Below are positions 34,929 to 42,743 of a DNA stretch of 64,000 nucleotides, piece after piece; position 1 is the stretch's first letter, and each line of letters begins with the position of its first letter. Source of the DNA: Chitinophaga filiformis (GTDB taxonomy: Bacteria; Bacteroidota; Bacteroidia; Chitinophagales; Chitinophagaceae). The notes under the pieces were generated by a model that searched no databases, was not told where the DNA came from, and worked only from the letters and a program-made list of their open reading frames with translations. The translations under genes and the position numbers were made by a program. The stretch spans positions 62,001-126,000 of the forward strand of contig NZ_FNBN01000005.1 of the NCBI RefSeq assembly GCF_900102545.1, in the 5' to 3' direction.

Positions 34929-35396
34929 ATGAAATTGAAAAGGTCTTACCTGGTACCACTGTCCCTCTTGCTGGCGGCTACACTCTGCTCACTATCATTG
35001 CCGCAGCAGGAAGAAAGAGCAAAAAATCTGAAAGTATTGCCTAAAAACATCAGCCATGAAGAACTTGAGAAAGAGATGCGTAGTTTCAATAAGGCGCTGG
35101 GCGTAAAATGCGACTTTTGTCATGCCAGACAAACGGACAATCCGAAGAAACTGGATTTTGCCAGTGACGACAAAGAAGAAAAAGAAACAGCCCGTGATAT
35201 GATGCGAATGACTATGCGCATCAATAAGAAATATTTCAAATCCGGTAAAGATGAGCAAGGCCAGCAAATGATGACAGTAACCTGTTATACCTGTCATAAC
35301 GGGCAAAAGGAGCCAGCGTCTAAGCCACCAGCATCGGCAACGCCTCCACCACCACCAGCTCCGCCAGTACCGCAGGAAGCGCCTCAGCAGCATTAA
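34929..35396 (+). CDS. Periplasmic dihaem c-type cytochrome
   Basis: 155 residues: signal peptide or N-terminal anchor (about 1-25), two CXXCH haem-binding motifs (Cys61-His65 CDFCH; Cys119-His123 CYTCH), and a Pro/Ala-rich tail from about 130. The arrangement FNKALGVKCDFCHA...MMTVTCYTCHNG resembles the small proteins annotated with the photosynthetic reaction-centre cytochrome c domain, common in non-photosynthetic Bacteroidota. It likely carries electrons outside the inner membrane; partner unknown. Confidence 0.87.
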   Translation: MKLKRSYLVPLSLLLAATLCSLSLPQQEERAKNLKVLPKNISHEELEKEMRSFNKALGVKCDFCHARQTDNPKKLDFASDDKEEKETARDMMRMTMRINKKYFKSGKDEQGQQMMTVTCYTCHNGQKEPASKPPASATPPPPPAPPVPQEAPQQH

Positions 35397-35499
35397 TTAG
35401 TGTTTGGAAGAGATAGTTAAAAATGATATCTTTAGATAGATACATCTACCTATTTGTCGTATTAACTATTACAAACCTCACAACTTTCAAAAGACGCTT

Positions 35500-35820
35500 A
35501 TGACTGCTTTTAACTCCCTCCTTGCCCTGGCACTGTTGTTCTTTATTGCCCACGTTTTTCTGCTGTTCACCTCATTTGGAAAGAGCGGCTATCAGAAGCT
35601 GAGATATTTTTATTCCCATCTCACCTTATGGATCTGCGGCGGGCTATTGTTCTTACTGGCCGTGTTGTATGCCGGTAAAAATGAATCAGCCGTATTGGAT
35701 GTATTTGATACGGCGGGCAAGCAATTGCTGATCCCGGCCATTGTGGTAGTGCTGTCTTTAACAGCTCACACGATCGTACGTTTCCTGGTGATACCGAAAT
35801 TTCAGCTGGATAAGAAGTAA
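35500..35820 (+). CDS. Small three-helix membrane protein
   Basis: 106 residues with three hydrophobic segments (about 4-25, 42-60, 75-98) and a charged C-terminus (FQLDKK). I do not recognise a named family. It follows the cytochrome gene by 103 bases and ends just before a terminator; it could be part of the same transcript. No function is proposed. Confidence 0.72.
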   Translation: MTAFNSLLALALLFFIAHVFLLFTSFGKSGYQKLRYFYSHLTLWICGGLLFLLAVLYAGKNESAVLDVFDTAGKQLLIPAIVVVLSLTAHTIVRFLVIPKFQLDKK

Positions 35821-35846
35821 CACACGTTAGGAAATTTTTTGGAAAG

Positions 35847-35877
35847 GCCGTCTCACATTGAGGCGGCTTTTTACTTT
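35847..35877 (+). terminator. Intrinsic terminator after the small membrane protein
   Basis: GCCGTCTCA and TGAGGCGGC pair with one G-U (35847-35867), followed by TTTTTACTTTTTT. Confidence 0.85.
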
Positions 35878-36224
35878 TTTATGTCAAAGAACTTTGCTTG
35901 ATACAGCAGCTACTGGCTCCTCCTTACGAAGGAAATGCATATTTATCTGGACACGTTGATAACGCGGATTTTTATAAACGATGCGAAACTAACTCGGGAA
36001 GATTAGCGGGAATGGTTATGATTACATCACAAAGCTAAGTAGAAAATTGATGCGGAAAATACGCATTTTCATTACTTCTTGATGTGATTTAATGAATTGA
36101 TTTTCATGATATTGAAAGTTGTTTGGGCTAAAAAGCCGATAAAGCTGTTTCGAGCGAATTCCATTTTTGACTCGGATAACGGAGCGCATCCGGATCTCAT
36201 ATTTCCGATAAGGCATTATGCTTG
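35878..36224. other. Intergenic stretch with no convincing gene
   Basis: Together with 36341-36606 this flanks the long palindrome. A start-less open frame (about 35895-36035, APPYEGNAYLSGHVDNADFY within it) has protein-like composition and may be a gene remnant. The minus-strand frames here have poor composition and no start signals. Confidence 0.4.
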
Positions 36225-36340
36225 TTTTAGTCCGCTTTGATACCGCTTTGATACCGCTAATCCTGCGTTGATCTTACGTTCATGAACGTAAGATCAACGC
36301 AGGATTAGCGGTATCAAAGCGGTATCAAGACGGATTAAAA
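36225..36340. repeat. 116-bp near-perfect palindrome with 92-bp perfect core
   Basis: Centred between 36282 and 36283. Arms of 46 bases are exact reverse complements with no spacer (36237-36282 and 36283-36328), and extend to 58 bases per arm with three mismatches. Each arm carries two direct copies of CTTTGATACCG with an 11-base period. The structure could extrude as a cruciform or form a very long RNA hairpin. No gene, terminator U tract or transposase accompanies it. Confidence 0.92.
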
Positions 36341-36606
36341 GCGGTACTTGGCCCAAGATAAAACCTGTTTTGTCTAAAGGAAAATAATTGGCGGAACACC
36401 ATCCTTATGGGGTTAATTGAGACAAGCAAATGCACTTTTGATCCGGTTGAGGTTCGGTGGAGATAGTACATCGGGTATATTCGAAGCGAACAAAATACTC
36501 CGTTATGTATGCATAGGGAGCGGGGAATTGTTTGACGGAAATTAAGCAAATATTATTCCATTCATTAATTTGTCTAAATTTAGCCCTGCAAATCACTCAT
36601 TTGAAC

Positions 36607-37047
36607 ATGAAAAGAATATCCTCCCTGTTGCTGGTTTTTATCCTGACCTGTACTTACAGCGCCTATGCCCAGAAGAAGACTACCCCGACTTTCCGAGAAG
36701 GCACTCATAATTTCACCCTTCAATGGATTAGCTGGGACAAACCTGGTAAGGTACAGATCCGCAAAAAGAACAAGAGTACTTATACCATCAAAGGGGAACA
36801 ACGTGATGCGCAAAGCAAGAGCTTTGTTACTATTGACGGAACCTTGAAGGTTGTTTCAAGCAGTGAACTGGTATTTACCGGTACTATTAAGAGCCTGTAT
36901 GAAAGTATTAACGAAGGGAATGTTTGTGAAAGGACCGGTACCTATCATTTCCTTGCGAAAGGTGCGAGAAAATACTGGCGACTGCAGGAGATGGAAAATT
37001 GTGAAGGGAATAATGTGACAGATTACATTGATATTTATTTTAACTAG
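36607..37047 (+). CDS. Small secreted protein of unknown function
   Basis: 146 residues. Signal peptide 1-22 (MKRISSLLLVFILTCTYSAYAQ), then a compact domain rich in beta-strand-forming residues (FTLQWISWDKPGKVQI; STYTIKGEQRD; FVTIDGTLKVVSSSELVFTG) with two late cysteines (CERTGTY, NCEGNN) that could form a disulfide. A frame open from 36532 would add 25 residues before the signal; ATG 36607 is preferred. I do not recognise a family. It stands alone between the palindrome and a frameshifted gene. Confidence 0.72.
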   Translation: MKRISSLLLVFILTCTYSAYAQKKTTPTFREGTHNFTLQWISWDKPGKVQIRKKNKSTYTIKGEQRDAQSKSFVTIDGTLKVVSSSELVFTGTIKSLYESINEGNVCERTGTYHFLAKGARKYWRLQEMENCEGNNVTDYIDIYFN

Positions 37048-37090
37048 TAAGGCTTCGGAGAAATTCCAAAGTCTTTAATACAGTTTCCCA

Positions 37091-37563
37091 ATGGCAATCG
37101 TATTGGAAGGATTAAGCCAATGTCCACTATGCGGACAAGTGCTTGACAGGAGTAATGAGTTTATAATGACGCCGCCATTAACAAGTAATACAAAGGATGC
37201 GCTGTTTATATTCAGTGATGCCGGTATACATGTTACCTGCCTGAATGGGCATCCTCAGAAAGAAAGCCTGCTCTATCAAATGCAACAGAGTGATGAGACA
37301 AGGGACGCAGCTAATGCCGTATGTATTGTAGATGGAAAATTGATTACTTACCCTGACGACTATCTGACCACTGGTATGTTGACATCCGATCTGCATGAAC
37401 CTTTGGTTGAGTTCAACTTTATCATCCTGAACAGGAATAATAATACAAATGGGACAAACGGAATGAGTTTATTTCTTTACTAAAAGAATTTATCAAGAGA
37501 GGGAAATGGGAACCCTTCGGACCATTCAACTACCTGGAATATCTCATCAAAGAATTAGCATGA
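37091..37563 (+). pseudogene. Zinc-ribbon-like protein gene with apparent frameshift
   Basis: The frame from ATG 37091 runs 130 codons and stops at 37483, starting with a CPLCG knuckle (residues 11-15) and a later CLNGH. Its last residues (NRNNNTNGTNGMSLFLY) look like junk. In the -1/+2 frame, from TGG 37450 to TGA 37561-37563, the sequence WDKRNEFISLLKEFIKRGKW continues with protein-like composition to PFNYLEYLIKELA. TAATAA just upstream blocks that frame, so the slip falls in the AATAATAATACAAA stretch at 37438-37449. This is either an indel mutation in a repeat-like tract or a sequencing error. Intact, it would encode about 157 residues of unknown function. Confidence 0.6.
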
Positions 37564-37719
37564 ATTGCGGACGACTAACTGTCTCTTCATAGCGCGCCGC
37601 ATCATTACTTCATACCTTATCACCTTCGTCCCCAATAACTCCGCATTACCGGCCTCTTCATGTCTGTGATTGTTTTTTAACAATCTATGATATAATATTC
37701 CTGTTTCGCGCATTGACTT

Positions 37720-37735
37720 ATGAAAACGTTTGCAT
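37720..37735. promoter_or_regulatory. LacI-type operator upstream of susC pair 2
   Basis: ATGAAAACGTTTGCAT differs by one base from the exuT operator ATGCAAACGTTTGCAT. It lies 87 bases before susC at 37823, far from the lacI-type gene. It places the second SusCD pair in the uronate regulon by inference. Confidence 0.7.
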
Positions 37736-37822
37736 AATACTTAATTTCAGTACAGCTAAATTCCACGAAAAACCCTCATCTCCACTACTGTAGTCAATCA
37801 ACCCTCAACCAAAAATTCACGT

Positions 37823-40800
37823 ATGAAAAAGATCAAGAACCTGTTAACACTCCTATTGATCGTCCCCCTTATGCTCTGGGGTCAATCAAGCCCTCCAACC
37901 CTCGTTACCGGTACTGTAAAAGACAGTCATGGAAACCCACTACCCGGTGTAACAATCACCGTTGCCGGCAATGACAAAACCGGTACGCAGACCGACAACA
38001 CAGGCCGGTTCAGGATTAGCGTTGCTGCCTCGGGAATATTGAAGTTCAGCTTTATCGGTTATAAGGAAGAAAGTGTTCCTGTTGCCGGACAGAAAGAATT
38101 AACCGTCAGCCTCACAGAAGCCGCTACAGCCCTCAGCGACGTGATTGTGGTTGGATATGGCACCCAGAAGAAAGTAAACCTGACAGGCGCTGTCGTAACG
38201 GTAAATTCTGCTGAACTGAACAAACGCGTTGTAACTAACCCCGCCACTATGTTACAGGGAAAACTACCCGGTCTGACGGTGGTAGAGAACTCCGGTGAAC
38301 CGGGTAACCAAGGCGTCAGTCTGCGTGTACGCGGACAAGGCACCTACAGTGGCGCCGGTAATGATCCGCTGGTGATCGTGAATGGCATACCCGGTAGCCT
38401 TACAACGCTCAACCCTAATGATATTGAATCCGTCACGGTACTGAAAGATGCCGCATCTGCTTCGATATATGGTACCCGTGCCGCCAATGGTGTGATACTG
38501 GTCACCACAAAACAAGGCACTAAAAGCGGCCTGCAACTTGAATACAGCTACAATATGGGCATCACTTCACCTACGCGTATGTTGAAGCTGATCACCAATT
38601 CTGTTGAATACATGGAGCTGTATAATAAAGCACTCGTACACTCCGGTCAGGCTGCTGCATATCCTGATAGCTTCATTGATCAGTACCGCAATGCTACGGA
38701 TAAAACACACTATCCTGATGTAAACTGGCTGGATGTGCTTTTTCGTACAACTTATGTACAGAACCACTACCTGAATGTAAGTGGTGGCAGAGCAGGTACA
38801 AATTATACAGTGGGAATGGGCCTTACAGACGAACCGGGCACCATGCTGGGATTTGCAAATAAGAAATATACGCTGCAATTCAACCTGACATCCGAAGTGA
38901 ATAAAAGAGTCACATTCGGGATCAACACAAACTTCAATTACAACGATCGCAAATATCCCCGCCAGGGTGCGCAGGATCAGTTTCTCGCTGCTTTATCACA
39001 AGCGCCCATGTACGGGCCTGTTGTTCCTGATGGTACCGGGCATTACACCTACCGAGGAGATCCTTATGTATATCACAACAAGAACCCTGTCGCCATTGCT
39101 GAAAATGTACAGGCCTCAGATCGTGCCTACTATCTGCAAAGCAATCTTTTTATGAATGTAAAAGTGCTGGATGGATTGACCTGGGAAACAAGAGGTGGAT
39201 TTAATTTCAGCTTCAATAAAGTAAAAGACTTCCGTCCGGTAATTCCGCAATATGATTGGTTCACCGGCCAATTCGCTACTAACCTGGATGTTGGTACCAA
39301 AGGACTGATCGTTACAGACAATAACAACATTTATCCGATCGTCTACACACAGCTGACCTACAACAAAAAGGTCGGTGATCATACTTTCAAAGTATTGGGA
39401 GGCGCACAGGAAGAGTATTTTAAACAGGAAAGCCTGAATGGCTACAGACGGGATTTCCCGGGTAATGATCTGCCTGAATTGAATGCCGCTGGTGCTGACG
39501 GACAAACTACCGGAGGCACGGCCTACGAATGGTCATTGCGTTCTTACTATGGTCGTCTGAATTATGATTACCGGGATAAATATCTATTCGAAGCCAACCT
39601 GCGTTATGACGGCTCTTCGCGTTTTAAGAAAGATACCCGCTGGGGATTATTCCCTTCTTTCTCTGCAGGCTGGCGCATAGGACAGGAGCCTTTTCTGAAA
39701 GGATCATCCTGGCTCACTGATCTGAAACTACGTGCATCATGGGGACGATTAGGCAATCAGAATATAGGCAACTATCCTTACCAGAATATCCTGACAGTAG
39801 GCTATAACTATCCGCTGGATAATACGGTGTTGTCAGCGGGTGTATTGCGTAATACGCTTGTAGATGAGAACATTCGCTGGGAAACGACGCAGGTGTTTGA
39901 TGTAGGAGTAGACTTCGCTGTGTTGGATAATAAACTCAGTATAACTGCCGACTGGTACAACAAACGCACTTTCAACATCCTGCGTGCTGCACAGGTGCCG
40001 GGATGGCTGGGATTAAGCGCTCCTACCGTGAACCAGGGTACCATGCAGAATATCGGCTGGGAGTTTGGGGTTAACTACAACAACAGGATAGGAGAGTTCT
40101 CATATGGTATAGGCGTAAACTTCCAGACCTATAAAAACGAACTGGTGAAATTTGGTGCACGCGAGATAACCAATACCGCCATCAGGGAAGAAGGATTGCC
40201 CTGGGAGACTTTTTACGTGTACCAGGTAACCGGCATTTTTCAGTCGGATGATGACATCAAAAATTCTCCGCAACAGCAATACACTCCCAAACCCGGTGAC
40301 CTGAAATACAGGGATGTGAACAACGATGGGAAGATCAATGCATCCGACAGAACTTATATAGACGGTGCGTTCCCCGATTTCAACTACTCCTTTAATCTCA
40401 ATGCAGCCTGGAAGAATTTTGACTTCAGTGCATTCTTCTATGGCGTACAGGGGCAGAAGTTTTATGTGACTGGCTGGGGACTGGAACCTTTCAGGCAGTC
40501 CACACCACCGACCACTGAATGGAGGGATGCATGGACGCCTGAAAATAAAGGCGCTACATTGCCACATATCTATGTACAGGGTTATGGTCCTATCTCTTCC
40601 TCTTCCTCTGATTTCTTCCTAAAAGATGCGTCCTTCTTCCGTTTGAAGAATGTACAGCTGGGATATAATGTGAAAGCGGCATTGTTGAAAAGAGCGGGCA
40701 TCTCTGCGTTGAGAGTATACTTTGCGGGCGACAACCTGCTTACATTCACTCATTACCCAGGGCTTGATCCTGAGCGGAGCGGCGGTGGCAATTTTGTGAA

Positions 40801-40849
40801 CTATCCACAGAATAAAGTTTATTCCTTCGGGGCAAGGGTTACTTTCTGA
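37823..40849 (+). CDS. SusC-family TonB-dependent outer-membrane receptor (pair 2)
   Basis: 1008 residues: signal peptide (1-20), carboxypeptidase-regulatory-like domain (about 28-105, VTGTVKDSHGNPLPGVTITVAG), TonB-interaction segment ALSDVIVVGYGTQKK (near 108), plug (to about 235, including VNGIPGS and IESVTVLKDAASASIYGTRAANGVILVTTKQG), and a beta barrel ending VYSFGARVTF. It pairs with the SusD gene 17 bases later. The LacI-type operator upstream suggests uptake of pectic or other uronate-containing oligosaccharides. Confidence 0.94.
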   Translation: MKKIKNLLTLLLIVPLMLWGQSSPPTLVTGTVKDSHGNPLPGVTITVAGNDKTGTQTDNTGRFRISVAASGILKFSFIGYKEESVPVAGQKELTVSLTEAATALSDVIVVGYGTQKKVNLTGAVVTVNSAELNKRVVTNPATMLQGKLPGLTVVENSGEPGNQGVSLRVRGQGTYSGAGNDPLVIVNGIPGSLTTLNPNDIESVTVLKDAASASIYGTRAANGVILVTTKQGTKSGLQLEYSYNMGITSPTRMLKLITNSVEYMELYNKALVHSGQAAAYPDSFIDQYRNATDKTHYPDVNWLDVLFRTTYVQNHYLNVSGGRAGTNYTVGMGLTDEPGTMLGFANKKYTLQFNLTSEVNKRVTFGINTNFNYNDRKYPRQGAQDQFLAALSQAPMYGPVVPDGTGHYTYRGDPYVYHNKNPVAIAENVQASDRAYYLQSNLFMNVKVLDGLTWETRGGFNFSFNKVKDFRPVIPQYDWFTGQFATNLDVGTKGLIVTDNNNIYPIVYTQLTYNKKVGDHTFKVLGGAQEEYFKQESLNGYRRDFPGNDLPELNAAGADGQTTGGTAYEWSLRSYYGRLNYDYRDKYLFEANLRYDGSSRFKKDTRWGLFPSFSAGWRIGQEPFLKGSSWLTDLKLRASWGRLGNQNIGNYPYQNILTVGYNYPLDNTVLSAGVLRNTLVDENIRWETTQVFDVGVDFAVLDNKLSITADWYNKRTFNILRAAQVPGWLGLSAPTVNQGTMQNIGWEFGVNYNNRIGEFSYGIGVNFQTYKNELVKFGAREITNTAIREEGLPWETFYVYQVTGIFQSDDDIKNSPQQQYTPKPGDLKYRDVNNDGKINASDRTYIDGAFPDFNYSFNLNAAWKNFDFSAFFYGVQGQKFYVTGWGLEPFRQSTPPTTEWRDAWTPENKGATLPHIYVQGYGPISSSSSDFFLKDASFFRLKNVQLGYNVKAALLKRAGISALRVYFAGDNLLTFTHYPGLDPERSGGGNFVNYPQNKVYSFGARVTF

Positions 40850-40866
40850 TCATTAAAAAACGCGTC

Positions 40867-42378
40867 ATGAAAAACATTATATACTTTTTACTGTTGTCGG
40901 GCATGATGGCCTGCAGCAGCAATTTCCTCGATAAATATCCTCTTGATAAAGTATCCGTCGATAATTTCTGGCGATCGGAAGAAGATGTGAAACTGGCGCT
41001 CACCGGCTGTTATGCGCTCTTGTCTGCACAGTCAGACAATAACACGATAGCAGAAGGCTTTGGTGCATTCACCATGTACTGGGATGGTATTTCTGATGAT
41101 GCATGGCCACGTACCGGATCTTTCAATAGTATTGCTACCTCACAACTGGAACCAACTACAGGCGGTATTGTGAATGATATGTATTCCATGAATTACAAGG
41201 CGATCGCCACCTGTAATTATTTTCTGGCGAATGTAGATAAAGCCAATATGAATGCTGCTACAACAGCACAGTATAAAGCGCAGGTATATTTTCTGCGGGC
41301 TTACTATTATTCGCAGTTATGTAAGACGTATGGCGGTGTGATCATCACCTTAAAGCCTGAGGACCTGAACTACGCAAAGGATATGAAGAAGAGTACGAAA
41401 GCGCAGGTGGTGGAACAGGTATTGAAAGATATTGACACTGCATTGCTTTCATTGCCGGATGAAGTGTATAGTGGTAAGATCGTGAAGGCAACTGCGCTTG
41501 GCCTCAAAGCAAGAGTATTGCTGTATAATGAGCGTTGGGCAGAAGCGGCAGCTGCTGCAAAGCAGATCATAGATGGTGGAAAGTTCCGTATTGCAGATGA
41601 ATTCTATGGTTTGTTCGTAAAGCCAGGACAGAACAATAATCCTGAGATCATCTTCTCGGCGCGTTATCAATTGCCTAACCTGATCAATACGATAGATTAC
41701 CAGATGGGATGGGACCAGTGGGAACGTATACAACCACTGAAAGGACTGGCGGATGCTTTCGAATGTAAGGATGGAAAGAAGATCACTGAATCTCCCTTGT
41801 ATGATCCTGTGCGTCCTTATGAAAACCGTGATGCGCGTTTGCGTAAAACGATCTATGTACCGGGTGATCCCTGGAAGTACAGTGCAGAAGGTATCTTCAA
41901 TCCGGCGAAAGACGGGAATAACAGAACAGGATTTCTGGTGAAGAAATATCTTGATACTACAAGGGCTCCGACAGATTATTCCACACGTAGTGATCAGGAC
42001 TTTGTATTGATCCGTTATGCAGATATACTACTGATGTATGCTGAGGCAAAGAATGAAGTGAGCGGACCTGATCAGAGTATATATGATGCCGTGAATGCAG
42101 TGCGTGGCCGTAAGAGTGTACAACAGCCTCCCTTGCCAGCCGGTTTATCTGCAGATGAAATGCGGCTGCGTATCAGGCAGGAGCGGAGAGTAGAGTTTGC
42201 ATTGGAAGGATTGCGATACTTTGATCTGTTGAGATGGAAGACGGCAGAAACGGTGTTGCCTGCTGTTGTAAATCCCGGTGGTGTGAACAGGAAATTCTTT
42301 CCGAAGAATTATGTATTTCCTTTTCCACAAACAGAAGTGGATAGTTATTTGTCGCTCGAACAGAATGATGATTATTGA
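40867..42378 (+). CDS. SusD/RagB-like outer-membrane lipoprotein (pair 2)
   Basis: 503 residues, normal family length. Lipobox SGMMAC (Cys16), then FLDKYPLDKVSVDNFW, the usual start of the mature SusD fold, and four TPR-like helical repeats (AQVYFLRAYYYSQLCKTYGGV near 140). The C-terminal RQERRVEFALEGLRYFDLLRWKTAE and KNYVFPFPQTEVD blocks are diagnostic. It acts as the glycan-binding lid of the upstream SusC. A terminator follows at 42465. Confidence 0.94.
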   Translation: MKNIIYFLLLSGMMACSSNFLDKYPLDKVSVDNFWRSEEDVKLALTGCYALLSAQSDNNTIAEGFGAFTMYWDGISDDAWPRTGSFNSIATSQLEPTTGGIVNDMYSMNYKAIATCNYFLANVDKANMNAATTAQYKAQVYFLRAYYYSQLCKTYGGVIITLKPEDLNYAKDMKKSTKAQVVEQVLKDIDTALLSLPDEVYSGKIVKATALGLKARVLLYNERWAEAAAAAKQIIDGGKFRIADEFYGLFVKPGQNNNPEIIFSARYQLPNLINTIDYQMGWDQWERIQPLKGLADAFECKDGKKITESPLYDPVRPYENRDARLRKTIYVPGDPWKYSAEGIFNPAKDGNNRTGFLVKKYLDTTRAPTDYSTRSDQDFVLIRYADILLMYAEAKNEVSGPDQSIYDAVNAVRGRKSVQQPPLPAGLSADEMRLRIRQERRVEFALEGLRYFDLLRWKTAETVLPAVVNPGGVNRKFFPKNYVFPFPQTEVDSYLSLEQNDDY

Positions 42379-42405
42379 CACACGCTGATTATGCAAGAAT
42401 AACGA

Positions 42406-42449
42406 GCGTCAAAAGCGCTGACGCGTTAGGCATTACGCATGAACGTAAT
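42406..42449. repeat. Cluster of small inverted repeats after susD pair 2
   Basis: GCGTCA/TGACGC (42406-42411, 42419-42424) and ATTACG/CGTAAT (42432-42437, 42444-42449). The second shares CATGAACGTAA with the centre of the long palindrome at 36225-36340, so the two may be related intergenic elements. The remaining bases to 42743 contain the terminator and no gene. Confidence 0.4.
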
Positions 42450-42464
42450 ATAAAAGTTGAACAG

Positions 42465-42510
42465 AACGAAGCTGTCTCAACAAAGTTGAGGCAGCTTCGT
42501 TATATTTTCT
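42465..42510 (+). terminator. Intrinsic terminator after susD (pair 2)
   Basis: AACGAAGCTGTCTCAA (42465-42480) pairs with TTGAGGCAGCTTCGTT (42486-42501) with one G-U, followed by ATATTTTCT. Confidence 0.85.
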
Positions 42511-42743
42511 GTCAGAAAATTTTTTGGTACTAAAAAAGTTAGTATTTTTATGCAGTTCGAATCTCATAACCCTGAAACAGAGATGATCGAAATGCTATAT
42601 ATACCACACCATTATTAAGCCATTGTTGAACGTTCACATTTACAAAACAATTCAGGATCTCACTAAGTGTAACCCGTCATGACGAGACCTCCTGCATTAA
42701 CCAGGTACCATATTTATTATTGATCACATTTTAATTTCACACG

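Noticed and set aside
36022..36216. A 64-codon minus-strand frame near the long palindrome
   Set aside because: Composition is atypical and there is no start signal, neighbour support or recognisable motif.
36237..36328. The long palindrome as an intrinsic terminator or CRISPR-like repeat
   Set aside because: There is no U tract, no loop, no neighbouring gene end within 350 bases upstream, and only one copy, so neither fits.
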